Below are positions 10,789-22,570 of a DNA stretch of 64,000 nt, one piece after another. The notes beneath the pieces are model-generated. The model was not told the DNA's origin and made no database searches. It worked only from the letters and a program-made list of their open reading frames with translations. Origin of the DNA: Dermanyssus gallinae (taxonomy: Eukaryota > Arthropoda > Arachnida > Mesostigmata > Dermanyssidae); assembly GCA_003439945.1 (NCBI GenBank), contig QVRM01006468.1, positions 99,299-163,298 of the forward strand, read 5' to 3'. The translations under genes were made by a program, and so were the position numbers. Numbering within the stretch: the first letter of the stretch is position 1; each line of letters begins with the position of its first letter.

Positions 10789-10796
<8 letters not shown>
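9413..10796 (+). mobile_element. Tc1-like DNA transposon
   Basis: The ends begin AGTGCGTTGCAAAAAAAATA on the left. On the right, read on the minus strand, they begin CAGTGCAGCAACAATAACG. These are imperfect terminal repeats of the CAGTG type. Both ends touch TA microsatellites, in line with TA target choice. Between them lies a Tc1-family transposase broken by two frameshifts. Exact ends are uncertain because of the TA tracts. Confidence 0.7.
9760..10713 (+). pseudogene. Tc1-like transposase with two frameshifts
   Basis: The first frame (from ATG 9760) gives the paired helix-turn-helix DNA-binding part: GRTNDLLDNEKTRIEVYAEL, IRLGRHKSTISRFL and VPVHRSTVYRVL. The frame shifts at about 10150-10185 and continues with the first catalytic aspartate (IVFSDENKFNLDG), YYWHDLRKEP and the second aspartate (FQPDNATFHTS). 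At about 10495-10505, next to a T-rich run, it shifts again to SPDLNPIENLWGHL, which has the catalytic glutamate. The spacing between the second and third residues is DD34E. A further in-frame stop follows in LVKQI*ANG. Non-functional as it stands. Confidence 0.85.
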
Positions 10797-10820
<24 letters not shown>

Positions 10821-10829
10821 GATATATAT

Positions 10830-10888
<59 letters not shown>

Positions 10889-10895
10889 TATATAT

Positions 10896-10944
<49 letters not shown>

Positions 10945-10945
10945 G
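10794..10945. repeat. Compound (TA)n/(CA)n microsatellite
   Basis: About 150 bp of TA tract interrupted by GATATATATACACACA blocks that recur twice, so the array has a higher-order repeat. It borders the right end of the Tc1-like element. Confidence 0.9.
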
Positions 10946-10959
10946 TACCATGTAAATGT

Positions 10960-11660
10960 ATGAGCTGGATAAGGTCATACATATGAAACAAACACACTAC
11001 TCGACGACACTCCTTAGGTACGGCATGTGTTGCTACTTTCATCCGCAAGCGTGGCCATTTATAATCTGTGAGTGCAGACTTGACTTTCGGCATCTTTCGT
11101 GAAAACTATTCGGAAATCGCTGGTTGTATGCGACAATTATTTAATGAGACAATAGAGACATAGGAATGTACTTTAGTAGTTGCAATGTTTAATTGTCGTG
11201 TGGGAGGGGACGGACAAAGTAACCATAATTTGTACAGTAGCGCTGATTGGAAGAACCCGCACTCTGTTGTTTGCGACGTAGGGCTTGGAAATCCGGCCCA
11301 AAGTATCATATCACAAATCAAAGAAACGTCTAGTATAACACGTGCCTGAGAATGGCTTAAAACACATACGTGAAATCTCATAAGATGTTTGTTGAATTGA
11401 CGACAGAGAAAGACACACGTGACCGCCCACTGTTCAACCTGTAGGAGCCTAAGCCTGCTATACAGGAGAATACTTCCTGTTTTACCTATGGTGTCTAGAT
11501 GTCGAGTCATCGAGGTTGTCAAACCAGCAGCAAAGAGAAATTCTGGCTCGCTCAATGAGAACGCGCCCGTATTCTAAATTCCACGGAACTGAAGTCGTAA
11601 GCGGTGTTCTGTGCGTTCTGGTGCCGTTCTGTGTGTTGTAAGGCAGCTGTTTAAATGCCA
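10960..11660. other. No gene seen
   Basis: Short shadow frames only. Nothing recognisable in either strand; it could be 3' flank of the candidate exon at 11672. Confidence 0.4.
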
Positions 11661-11671
11661 GTAACATTTAA

Positions 11672-11951
11672 TTAATCGGTGACATCAATTAGCGCGTGGT
11701 TAGTCGGCGGTTTACCGGCGGGAGGAATCCGAGGCCCCGTGGAGACCAAGTGGTTGTTGCGTTCAATCTGCATGAGGAGATCTTTTCTCATCTTTCTAAC
11801 GTCCAGCCGCCAGCGATATGAGTGATACGTGTAGGCCACCAAACCGAAAAACGCCACGATGCACGTCAGTAGAACAAAAACGGTGCCGGAGATTAAAACA
11901 ATGCTGTCAGGAAGAGTTAGATCCGCTACGCACAGGCCCGTCGTCGACACC
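11672..11951 (-). CDS. Candidate terminal coding exon of a single-pass membrane protein
   Basis: On the minus strand the tract CGTTGTTTTTATTGGCTACAG ends in an acceptor AG at 11952-11953. The exon runs for 280 nt to TAA at 11672. The peptide has about 23 hydrophobic residues (from IVLISGTVFVLLTCIVAFFG), then a basic stretch WRLDVRKMRKDLL, and a short polar tail ending NHALIDVTD. This looks like a C-terminal transmembrane helix with a cytoplasmic tail of about 55 residues. Codon use is mixed and natural. ATTAAA lies just after the stop and could serve as a poly(A) signal. The ORF remains open upstream through a (TTA)n tract, but that part looks intronic. I do not recognise the family. Confidence 0.45.
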
Positions 11952-12529
11952 CTGTAGCCAATAAAAACAACGATCCGATCATTAGTATCACTACTATTAT
12001 ATATATTATTATTATTATTAAACAACATTAAGCCATGAATCAGCATCCCTGGATATTTCTGCTCAAAGGCGCGTCCACCTCGTTTTCTGCAGAATCTATA
12101 AGATTGGTTAGATGAATATGCTCCAGTGAAGCGGTCCAGATTTCGTGCAAAATATCCTCGGAAGGGGTTCTTCCGGTACACACTATGAAACAATATACCA
12201 CCAGGTTTCAATATACCAGGTTTAGTGTATTGACAAAACTACTACTACTACTACTAATAATAATAAAGATACTCTTATTAAGAATTCGCGTTTGCGCATT
12301 CATACGGCTACTAGTATAAGGAAAAACACTTCGTGATCTACGTTTGTTAATGCATAAACGTCGTGTGTTGTCAATGTTGTCAGTTAAGTAAATATCGACA
12401 CTAGAGAATAGGATATCTTGTTGCATTGCATCATGAGTTCATTTGAGCCGCATCTATGGAAAGACGGATGGCTTTATCATTCGCTTGAAATCTCTACCTA
12501 AATACGCACGTCACGCATCGATATCAAAG

Positions 12530-12745
12530 CGGGGGGTGGGGTCCTAGAGCGGCCCACGAGCGTAAGTGGGCTAACCTGTTGAGATGTCTAGGGCTTCCCT
12601 AACAGCCCTTGTTGCTGACTCTCATCGGTATGGTTTATGATCTACTCTCAATGAGTATTGCTCAAATAGAATTTTGTCAACAACAGGAATCGACCCGACG
12701 ATAACCCGGTATAAAACTTTGCCCCCCAGACCAAGCCGTCACTAT
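12530..12745 (-). mobile_element. tRNA-derived SINE, family B, copy 3
   Basis: The reverse complement reads GGGTCGATTCCTGTTGTTG, then CTCATTGAGAGTAGATCATA, ACCATACCGATGAGAGTCAG and AGCCCTAGACATCTCAACA. These are the same landmarks as the copies at 8.06 and 42.76 kb. The A-box region is diverged and the 3' part is truncated. Confidence 0.65.
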
Positions 12746-12782
12746 AGGTACACATATCATGTTTTTTTAGACCCAAATAGAT

Positions 12783-12850
12783 GGGAGTGGCGAAGCTAGC
12801 TTGTTACATCGGTAACGTAAATCACAGGTTCGATCCGGACCACGCACTGT
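12783..12850 (+). repeat. tRNA-like sequence, probable SINE head
   Basis: An A-box-like GTGGCGAAGCTAGC and a B box GGTTCGATCCG are spaced as in tRNA genes, but I could not close an acceptor stem. A reverse-complement copy of its right half lies at about 13066-13106. The two flank an AT-rich loop of about 215 bp. Confidence 0.45.
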
Positions 12851-13165
12851 ATATATATATATATCTATATATTATAGCTATTAAATATATCGGAGATAGA
12901 GAGCTTATTAGAGAATAGAGATAGATATAGATATTTAGATAGTTTATTGAGCTGATAATATATATAGATAGATATATAATATAATATAATATATATTAAT
13001 TATATAGAGATATATTTAATATATATATAATATTATATATATTATATATATTATATATATATATTACGTGTCTGTATCGGACTTGTGATTTACGTTATCG
13101 ATTTGATATATATTTTATATATACTATATATCTATATATTTATATTATTTTTATATATATATCAG
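12850..13165. repeat. AT-rich degenerate satellite-like tract
   Basis: About 300 bp of TA/GATA-like degenerate repeats with no coding content, interrupted by the inverted tRNA-like fragment at 13066-13106. Confidence 0.8.
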
Positions 13166-14785
13166 ACTGTACGTAGGCCTCCGTTCATGACACTGCCAAT
13201 TCCCGATATTAGAATTCGACTTAATTAAATTCTATGTACACTTTGATTCACGGCTGATGTATTTCGGCTATAGCGAAGCCCCGCGCGATGCTTAGGAATT
13301 TTACAAGTTCATTATTCCTCAGCTAGACGGTACAGATCGGCCGTCCGGCCGCCTGGCTTAGAGCCTGCCTGCATATAGGCGCCGGCGAATAGGTGAACGC
13401 TTCTTTTGTATGTAGATTTGCTTTACGAACAGGCTAGGCAAAAGCTAAGCAAAACCTTTAAACCGGTCGAGCGCAGTTGGCCCGCTTCAAGGCCACCGGT
13501 AGTTAATGCCCTAACACTAATGGATAATAATAATAACACTTCAATGGAGGCAGCGAGTTGAACCCGGCCAGATTGCCGTTGCCGATCCGAGCGCTTCATC
13601 CGACGATATAGAGCTTTTGAAGATATTGCGATAGTGATATTACTCTGGCAATAGCTGCTGGCCAATTGATGATGGTAGTTCTTCCAATCGAGTGCTTCTT
13701 TGTCTAGCGTCCCTGTGTTTGTAAGTCGATCGCCGAACGCAAAGTCTGGCAATGACCGGCCTTTACAGGGCTTGGCCCCGTACGTTATATACGCCAAGGT
13801 GAAAAGAGATGAAACCTCTACGAAACTGTACAGTACATCCGCTAGTTAGTTTGACGATTATGGCTTTTCTAAATGCATTTTTGGGAGAGTTCTGGGCGTG
13901 TAAAGTCTCAAGTTTTTTCAATGTTTTTGTCAAAAATGTCTTGTCTAACTTCTTCTCTTAGCTTCAGCTTTATGATACCAATCCTTTTGAGGTATACGAA
14001 TATCAATTTCGTTTTCAAGTAAGAAACATAATGTTTAGAGTACGAGATATGGTATATTGACTAGTTAGGCTCATATTTCACGTAGCATCACATACAGATG
14101 TGAAGACCGCTGTCCTTTTATTCCTATATTTTTTGCGTGCCTTTCGACAGAATAGCGCAAAACTCTGACCGATAAAGCGATGTGCAGTTGCAAAAACCCT
14201 GAGTGCAGGTGGCCACGTTTTCATCCGCTTGGGCGCAATCAGAATTCACATGACAGGGTTCCCCGTACGATCCAAGGTAAGTCAGGTTCACTGAAAGTTT
14301 GATTTGACAACGACATTAACACCAACGATGAGGAGAAGAATGACATGCAATTGTTTAGAAATTATAATGGTGGAAAATGTTGACCAAGTTTTTAATGGCC
14401 ATTTGGCAATTCTAGAACTAAAACTTAGTAACAGTCGGTTATTAGTAGTCTAATATGCAACACGGCAGATATACATCAGACTTGTTTCCGTGTCGGCGGC
14501 TGACCCCGGAAAATAGCTAATGCGCTGTTCTGAAAGCATGGGCGTTGCCATAGAGTTCATTCCTCCTCGTTAATTATATAATAAGCGGTCGCGTTGCCAC
14601 ATACGTTCATCTGATGATGAGAAATACCATAAACGTTTAATATGAGAATCCTTGAATCCAGCTAGTTAAAAGGAGAAATAAAGTGATGCCACCCGGGCAA
14701 AACTTTATAGGGAGTCCAGTATGCGTTCATGTCTGATATCCAACGAGAGCTTGTTTCAAGTAGAATGTAGAATAAACACCGACTA
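13166..14785. other. No gene seen
   Basis: A 124-codon minus-strand frame (13423-13797) has no ATG and no recognisable domain. I saw no repeat relationship to the rest of the window. Confidence 0.4.
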
Positions 14786-14789
14786 TGGC

Positions 14790-15640
14790 CAATCGAGAAA
14801 CTGCATCGACGGAATTTCAGCAAAGATCAGCTACTGTTTTCGCTCTTCGCACCGGATCGACCGTTAGTGAGACTCAAAAATGATTTCGTGTTTCAATAAC
14901 GAACTCTTATAAGAGGGCGGCTAAGTGCGTGGCCGCAGAAGTATCCAAGCTAGGTTTTGACAGCAGAGCGCAAGATTCACGATTTAGTGCTCTACATGCA
15001 AGGACTCCAGAATTAGGTAAGACACTGTGAATTTTAGATGATTCTAGTTTTTTTTTCTATTGCGCGCTATAAGCTTTAATGATTTGCCATGTCATGGCGA
15101 ACCAATAATGGTCGAACTGTTGACGAAGACCTGACTGTTGTCAGTCCTGTAGTATTAAAGTTGAATAAATCTCTCTGGGGCCGATAGAGCGAACATGCTT
15201 GCTCGATGTCAGGTTTTCCTGGGTTCGTTCCAACGCAAAGCAGCAGGGCGTGTCGCTCGTGCTCTGGCACGTCCTGACTCTGTCTATCTAGCGAAGGAGA
15301 CGTGGTGGCACCCTTTTCTCCGAAAAGGCAAAACGGTCCAGTATAACCGTGTATAAATCTGTGTCTAATAGCTTTCAATGCGTGTTTCAGCGGAAGGCCG
15401 TACCCGCCCATGCCAGCCGGTGGCTGGCGGAGAATATGAACATGTTCGAGGATAAGAACTCGTGAGCGCATGGCAGTCCAGATTTAAATCCTCTGGATTA
15501 CTTTGTGTGGGGCGGCATTGCGCAAGAGTCTAACGGAACGCGCTTACTGCCTCTATTCAGCCGACATTTGCAAATCTCTCTATAGGCAGGTGGTTCTGCA
15601 AGTCGGGTAAGCGGTTTAGGTCTCGATCTAAAGCGATGAT
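14790..15640 (+). pseudogene. Decayed mariner/IS630-type transposase
   Basis: Scattered plus-strand frames show a helix-turn-helix-like start (ATVFALRTGSTVSETQK) at about 14820. A middle relic (HASRWLAENMNMFEDKNS) at about 15410-15465 matches the segment before the last catalytic residue. Then SPDLNPLDYFVWGGIAQESN follows at about 15485-15545. The last box (SPDLNPLDYFVW) is characteristic of the DDxD branch of IS630-Tc1-mariner transposases. Stops and shifts are frequent. No terminal repeats were found. Confidence 0.6.
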
Positions 15641-16950
15641 TCAAGCAAACGGCGGTTACATTGAATTCATATGAACGTGTTTCTTGACACGTGCCAAAAT
15701 GCATTTACGTATTTGTTTTCACTTGGATACAGAATTTAAACTAAACAGCATCAGTTATTCCGGATTTACCAGTTAGTAGCAAGCGAGTTCGATAACGCCT
15801 AGAAGGCCCCCAGATGAGGCTGGCTTGAAGTCCGCTCCCGTGCCAGAGAAGGTCGCATGAGGCTAGAGGCGGTGAGGTTTCAGCCGCGGGTGCAAAAACC
15901 TTTAGTTTCATGTACGCGCACTCTGATCTTGCACCGTATTGATGGAGTAGATCCCTCGTTCCATTAGAACAGGTCTATATAATCTTTTCTGTTCTCAGCT
16001 CCCTCAGGATGTCGAGGATTGCTGTAGCGTTACCACTCTGAGTTGTTCTGCCAAATACTTATATCGAGCAGTCGATTAGGATCGGTCAACATACGTATAA
16101 AGTAGAGGATTTCTTTATATTTCAACAAATGGTATGTGGTATATGTACATTGAGTTTTTTCATAAACGCTGTATATGTACATTTTATTTGGTCCACCGTT
16201 AGTGAGAAAGGCTAGTGAAAAACTCACCGAACAAGCGCCATATATTTACTGTGTTGCGCGAGGAACCGAGGCCACGGCTTAGAATATCAGGGTTTCAGGT
16301 CCTCTCTTCCACACATACCCGCTGTGTTTACGTATTAAAAAAACAATAATATATATTTTACTTTTATGAATGACGGCCCTCCAACATTGCGAGCCTTGGA
16401 ATTGGAGTAGAAAGTCATAAAAATTGACGGACATAGCATCCAAAGTCTCCTATAGAAATGCATTTGTTATGTTTCGGTTTTCGTCAATTGCAACCTTCAC
16501 ACAAGTCACATTTTCGTGGTCCGTTACAGTTTTTTTTGGATGTCTTAGACGGAGTTTGCCGAACCTTTTCGAAACACTCTTATGCACTTAATCCTCACTA
16601 GAAGGTGTACAAAAAACACGCAGCCCGTTTTTTAGGTAAGGGCTGTTGTGGTACCGACATCTTCTCACATCCGTGTTGTCTGCGGACGAATCGAATCGGA
16701 TGTTCCCACCCAAACATCAACAAATATGGCGTTAGATTCCTGCCAGTAAATTTGATTCTTGTGTCGCTCTTTACTATGCCCGTAACAGGAAAAACTTTCT
16801 CAACTCCCACGTTTGCTAGATTGCGTGCGACAGGTCTATTTATACGATTGCTTGTATCGGGCTTTCTCTGTATCACAAAATGTCGGCCTATTAAACTTGT
16901 TGCGTGGTTTGCAATTGTAACGTTTTTAACCACATCTTAACCGTGTAGTT
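15641..16950. other. No gene seen
   Basis: Opposed 111-codon frames at about 16600-16935 are shadows of each other. Neither starts at a convincing context or resembles a known family. Confidence 0.35.
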
Positions 16951-16954
16951 AGCA

Positions 16955-17112
16955 GGTAGTGGTCGTGGTTGCCGCCGTTGCCATTGTTGTTATTTTTGCT
17001 GTTTATATTGTTGTTATTTTCGCTGTTTGTATTATTGTTGTTGTTGCTGCTGCTGTTGTTGTTGTTGTTGTTGGTTTTGTTGTTGTTCTTGTTGTTGTGG
17101 CTGGCAGCAACA
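16955..17112. repeat. TTG/GTT-rich low-complexity tract
   Basis: Imperfect (TTG)n/(TGTTAT)n repeats. They yield spurious Val/Leu- or Asn-rich frames on either strand. Confidence 0.9.
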
Positions 17113-17353
17113 GCTCTAGCTATACAACGGAAGCTCTTTAGCGGGAGAAGGAAATCTGTCATGCGTCTCTCTCTCTCTCTCTCTCTGTCCGTCTATGATC
17201 TAAGCGCTAAGTACCCAATTTATAGTTGATGGCATGACTAGCAGCAGTAATAGCCCGATCTAGCAGTGGACAAGAGTTGTCTTAGGGGAGCGATCGAGCA
17301 ACCCGAATTCTTATTGACAGCTGAGCTAGCTCAGATACTCCATCACGTCGTCA

Positions 17354-17478
17354 TGGCGACGGAGCCTGCGATGGATTCTAGCAGACAAGCATTTGCGTCT
17401 ATAATACCGCGCCATCAGCGATGCTTTTACACGCCGTTCTCTACTCGTGTCCGTCGGAACATTGCCAAGTCGACTACT
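17354..17478 (+). CDS. Candidate first coding exon (weak)
   Basis: An ATG in good context (GTCATGG) at 17354 opens a frame of about 41 codons that runs into CTACTAA/GTAAGTACG, a near-ideal splice donor. The peptide (for example AMDSSRQAFASIIPRHQRCF) has no recognised domain. A CT-rich tract lies about 180 bp upstream. The evidence is only an ATG, a short frame and a donor. Confidence 0.25.
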
Positions 17479-17685
17479 AAGTAAGTACGCATCCGGCGGT
17501 AGTGATCCGTCACGTGGACAAGTGTGCCGGTTAACGAGGTTTCGGTGCAGTTTGAAGGTGAAAATAGCCGCTCCGGGCCGTTGTGCATGCTGATAGTTAG
17601 CATAGTTTGCGTTCGACAGTTGCCCGAAAGCCTGTAGTTCAACGGGAATGAACGGAATTCACATAAAGTACTATACACACATATA

Positions 17686-17717
<32 letters not shown>

Positions 17718-17789
17718 GAAAACAGCCGCAGTAAATACTCGCCAGCTTTTTTAGCTCTTGTTTCAGATGCAAAAAGTGAGAACGAGCAG

Positions 17790-18995
17790 GGCTTAACGAG
17801 GCCTGAGTACTTTATACACTTGACGCCCAGCTGAGGGGGCTAACGAGTCGGTCACGGTCGAGTCCCCCACCAGTATTCGGCCCCGCTTGAAGGAAATCAA
17901 AGTCACGCCATCAGTTCTCTTCCCATCGTCTCTGACTAAACCAGGAAGCTCTAAAACACACGGGTAGCCTACCGACCACAGTTCAGGCTTCAAGGCTGCG
18001 TGGCGTGCAATCCTCTCTGTACTCGGGGAAGAAGGAGTCTATGGTGAGCTTGGAAGTCAACCTTGTCACCGCCTCTGCTCCGGTAAGGTGAGAGTAGCTC
18101 TGCTCCCAATATCAACCCGACCAATGTTTGTGTAGACTCGTCGTTCAGAAGAGTACACAGTTAAAGGCTTGAAAGAGCATGCAGCCATGTACCTGCAACT
18201 GGCGAGGAAACAGCTCGAAGCCTAGCTTTGTTAGCGGCCGGTTTTATACAACGTTCCATCAAACGTCGTTCGCGAATTCAAGAAGAAGAACTTTAACACA
18301 CTGAAGAGGACAGGTCTTCGGGGTAGTCCAGGATAGACTCAACGTCGCTAGCCGCCGGATGCAATAAGGCAATGTGTGCTGCAATTAAAAGGGAAACTGC
18401 ATCGGGGAGGCCTGGTCCACCTCTGGTTACAGGTAAGGTTAATCAGTTCATTTTCCTGAACAGATAGTTTTGTTTCGACGCGAAGAAGCCTGAACTAAAA
18501 GGAACAGTCTTTCGTAAGCACCCAGCCGGTGGAGGCGATTAAAACTGACCTTAAGTTTCTTTCTCTATCACAAGAGAACAGGAGCACCCCAAAGAATTCC
18601 AGGTCGTCGTCTGTTACGCGGCAACCCGGATAGATTCGGGATAGCGAAAATGTCCGCTGTGCCTAAACCGATGATATCAACTTCACACTTGGTAGAGTTC
18701 AGTTCCAAAAAGCTGCATGCAGCAAAACTGAATATCTTCTCTAAATCCTCGGGGATCAAGTTGAACAAGTTCTGAACGGCGAGACAAAACAGGGGAGGGC
18801 TGTTGAAGCCCTACAGTCGAGGAGAACAGTGCTGAGAGCAAGACCAAATGCGATAGATTACGTCAAGCCAATTTGATTGAACGATAAATTGTGATAAGGA
18901 GTTTCTAACCACTCCTAACAAATCTCTTCTGATGACGTTAAACGCGTTCTTTTGAAAGTCGAATTTGACTAGCCCAATGGGATTGAGCCGAAAAT
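17790..18995 (-). pseudogene. LINE N2, copy 2 (RT plus C-terminal RPDG-type segment)
   Basis: Going down the minus strand, frames give the palm A motif (KNAFNVIRRDLLGVV) near 18950. A downstream piece (FSFAACSFLELNSTKCEVD) lies near 18700. The C-terminal box GLVRDDGKRTDGVTL, then GRILVGDSTVTDSLAPS, lies near 17900. The same order is found at 57.2-58.95 kb. The catalytic LDDG box itself is not readable here. Multiple frameshifts. Confidence 0.6.
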
Positions 18996-19555
18996 CTGTA
19001 AAGCCCTGGTGGTAGCGTAAACCATTATTCTAGCACTCCGCTTGACAGAGAAACCCAAGTGGTGAGGCTCAACAGCTAGATTGTCAAGTTTCTCATTGTT
19101 AATTTGGCCGCGAACCTCTGTTTTACCGATTAACAAGCGATAGGTTTAACCGAGCCGTCTTTTTCTTCAGTGCGTACAATGTCGACTCGAAGGTGAGAGA
19201 ACACCACATTGGGTACGGAGCTCCCCGTTACAGTAAGTCGATCAAATTTGCTACGGCCTCACCAAATCCGTCGAATGAGCAATCAAAAATCCACACTGAT
19301 GATCCAACTGCATAGGAATCATCCTCGAGCGACGTAAAGAAAGTAAACGTTACGAAAAGGAGGAGACGGTCAACCCAAGTCCGGTTGCGCGAGAAAATGT
19401 TTTTCCCGTAACGATGCTGCCGAGGCTGGGTCGTCGGCCGTAACATCATTAGATAGAAGAAGGCGACTGCCCCTGACACGTTCTCGTTGAAAAACCGCAA
19501 CATCGAACTTTCCTTAAAATCGGCCGAACTTCCGTCAGGATTCTCCTATAACAGT
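18996..19555. other. No gene seen
   Basis: The segment between N2 copy 2 and N1 copy 4 has only short frames. It could be the decayed 5' part of N2 copy 2. Confidence 0.3.
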
Positions 19556-21295
19556 ATTTATTTTCACGCCAGATTGGGTAAAATGTAATTAGTATGATAA
19601 ATATAACTACAGCGTTGTAATTATATTAATATTTAAAATCGTCCGGTACCAGCCTTGTTACCGAAGAGACTATCGTGATATCTTACACATATGTAGACCA
19701 AAACAATATTTTCAAACACATGTGTCACAAGGTTCACGATAAACGTCTTTCTGGCATAAGAGGTAGTGAAAACCGTACACAACAAAACGGGTGGTGATGT
19801 GCCTATTTGTCCCGCCCGTGTCCTTCCATGATGGCCTAACTATCGCATCTGTCGTATAAACATGTGCGTCGAACTCTGCTATTTTCTCTTCATATGGCCC
19901 GATAAACTCGCTGTATGCGGGTGTGCCTGGGAGCTCGTACTTTTTTTGACTTGCTCTACGAATAGCGGAGTATCGTACAGCAAATACATTAGGCGGTTAT
20001 ATGCTGACATTCCTAGACCTAGCATTCGTTTCAAGAAAGTTAGCTTCAGCAGATTGAGTGAGCCTAGTTGAGCCGAGCTCAGCTTTGCGTACACAAGCTG
20101 GATCTTGTAAGGTGCAATTGGGGCTATTTTCATATCGAATAGAACTAGCGCTGCCTTAATCGAGAGCACTGGAGCGTCTTAAGTGCTGTCGCAGCGATCA
20201 AGTTTTTTTCGGGATCTCTCATCTATTTATGCAGCAAAAGTCTCGGCTGAGGAGGCTAATGTTATACCAAGATATGTGAACTTATTTACATAGTCCATTT
20301 AACCTAGGTGTGTCGGTCACGGCCAGCCTGCCCGCGTGCCTGAACATCATAGCCTCTGTCTTCTGCAGAATTATTTCAAGGCCAATTGCGTTCACGTAAG
20401 CCGACAAAGTAGCCAGGGTCTGTTGCAGATGGTATCTGCTGCTATTGCAGAGTACTAGATCGTTGGCATAGGTATCTGCTGCTACTGCAGAGTACTAGAT
20501 CGTTGTCATACAGGATTACTTTGACAGCTGGGTGTCGGCTCTGTATGCGTGTTGATAACTCGGCTACCAGGAGAGAAAAAACAAAGTGCTAAGTTAATCA
20601 CCCTAAGCGAAGTCTGTGGTTGGCTCTATGCTTGGGTGCTCCGCTATACCGTCGTTTGGGGTGATCTGATTAGACTGTAGCATGTCCTTCATCAGCGTCA
20701 ACATTCGTACTGGGACCCTGATTTCGGCGCGCCTAAGCGGGACTTCCTTTTTGGATCCTGAACAAAACGAAGCTTGGAAATCCACAAAAACGCTGTATAA
20801 AAACTGTCACTTTTGAACCTCGCCCTCCAGGTACCTCGGTTTGCTTGATTACGTTAGTTGACTTCTGTGCAGCGAAGCCATGTTTTTGCTCTGGTAATGC
20901 TATACATTGCACTCAAACGATGTTAGACGGCCAACTAAGAAGCTTGCAAACAGTTTGTAAGCACAGCTTTTCTTGGCGATGCCCTGTCAGAAAGAGAGTT
21001 CGGTCTGTGGTACCTTGCCATTTGGAATAAGTGCCACGGCGTACTATCTCCACGCTGCGGGCAGTCGTCTGTTGTAAGTTTACCTAATGAAGAGCGCGGT
21101 CCAGTGTGCGGTCATTGTAACTGCCTGCTGCAAATGCTCATTGCAATGGATGATACTGGGTGTATTGTGCCTCGGGAATTGACGTACTGCCTTCCTCAAT
21201 TTCTGAACGGTGAGGTATTCGTTCAGGTGAGTGGACTCGTCGCTAAGTTGAACCCTAAGTGCTCCAAAGCTGACTTTGCTTTTTAGACTATCCAA
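19556..21295 (-). pseudogene. LINE N1 copy 4, longest copy (RT to 3' end)
   Basis: Minus-strand frames in order: an RT entry piece (LIPNGKVPQTE near 21040), palm A (VDFQASFCSGSK near 20770), LTLMKDMLQSNQITPNDGIA, and the catalytic region (LYDNDLVLC / ANDLVLCNSSRYHLQQ), in which YADD is decayed. Then come GLEI...KTEAM.FRHAGRLAVTDT and IAPIAPYKIQLVYAKLSSAQ at 20100. The zinc-rich tail and 3' UTR follow at 19556-19760. From about 20170 to its end it is closely similar, in reverse, to the copy at 23.36-24.23 kb. A 40-bp tandem duplication interrupts the catalytic region. Non-functional. Confidence 0.7.
20431..20510. repeat. 40-bp tandem duplication inside a LINE RT motif
   Basis: 20431-20470 and 20471-20510 differ at two positions. 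The unit encodes, on the minus strand, the region around the decayed YADD box. Confidence 0.9.
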
Positions 21296-21539
21296 CAGTT
21301 AGACAGTGTCAACTTGCTGAGCGTTTGCAAATCGTCGACTCAACTTGACAGGTTAGTTCCTCGAAAAAGGTGAATGGGTCTTAAAGAAGAGAAAGTAGAC
21401 CTGAGTACGAAAAGCCCCGGTTCACCGGACGATGGGATCCCAGAAGAGGAAAACGTGCAGCAGCATTTTACAGTTTTAATCTTTAGTGCTCAATTGCTGC
21501 TGTGAGCACTTCGGCTGACACACCTAGTAGCTCTAGATT

Positions 21540-22520
21540 GACCTTGACGGTCATCTTGCAGCCGGGCAGGAGATCTCGAAGTGACTGTATATTCGGGGTG
21601 GCCTTATGGGTAGAGCCAAAGAGGCATATCTTGCATTTAACTCCAACCTAGATTCTACACCAAAGTTAAGGACCAGTCGAATGTAGTCGGCTACTGTGCA
21701 AACGTTTCCTGCTAACAAGCCATCATCAAGCCACCAAAGGTTCACCGAGCTCCTGAAGGAATCTACCAGATCCTTGACACCCAGGCAAAGTAGAGGTGGT
21801 TCTAAGGGATCTCCTGCTGCAGTCCGGTGACGGATAAAATCATTTGCCCAGACAAGCCGAGGACGACCTTCATCAGGTGATCGCATCTTGTACTGTTAAA
21901 ACTGTTAAAAGCGTTTCCAAAATCGACCTTTACAAGAACCCCCTAGGCGTTCGCGCGAGTCAAGAAAGGCTCGGATTGCGGGAATGGCTATCTCGGTCTT
22001 AGCCGACGTCGCCAAATTCCAATTGGTGTGCACGCCTTGCGTGAGAAATAGCGGCTTTGTTATGGCTGCATCCGATTTTCGCAGCAAGCCTGCGTAGCGC
22101 AGACGAACACGAAATGGGACGTACTGATCCGTTCTTTTCTGAAGGGCAAACAGTCTGGCGCCAAGTAGTTATGATTGCTTTCGCAAGGCCTCTGTGAGGT
22201 CAATGCTGGATGTTATAGTATCTACAGGTACAATTAGTTTAGCGGAGCCAGAAACATCTCCTTCGAAGAGTTTAACAATGGACTGGCGCGCGGGATGGTG
22301 TGGTACTCGAACGCGAGAATGAGAAGTGGCAATCACGTCTGACAGGCGCATATCTCGAGAAAGATCGCAAGGCGACGTCTCAACGTTCTTATCAGATCGT
22401 TATCAGATGAAACTGCTGATAGTACACGGGTAAGATCCTCGGTCACATGTTTCCTGACTGACAGTGGTACGATTCGAATCAGCCTGATTAGCTCCATAAC
22501 AGATTGATAATCCTCCAAAA
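21540..22520 (-). pseudogene. LINE N2, copy 3 (reverse transcriptase part)
   Basis: The palm A motif reads VKVDFGNAFNSF near 21920. Downstream, AAGDPLEPPLLCL corresponds to a G.QQGDPLGP.LF box, and LWWLDDGLLAGN near 21720 is the catalytic box, with LDD preceded by Trp. VESRLELNARYASL follows. Upstream frames (22170-22520) may be the N-terminal part but show no known motif. Frameshifts occur between pieces. Confidence 0.6.
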
Positions 22521-22539
22521 TGTGCGCCGGTTATAAACG

Positions 22540-22570
<31 letters not shown>

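Noticed and set aside
13423..13797. 124-codon minus-strand frame
   Set aside because: No ATG, no motif and no clear splice signals at both ends; treated as chance.
16598..16940. Opposed 111-codon frames
   Set aside because: Mirror frames in the same DNA without good starts, splice sites or recognised motifs.
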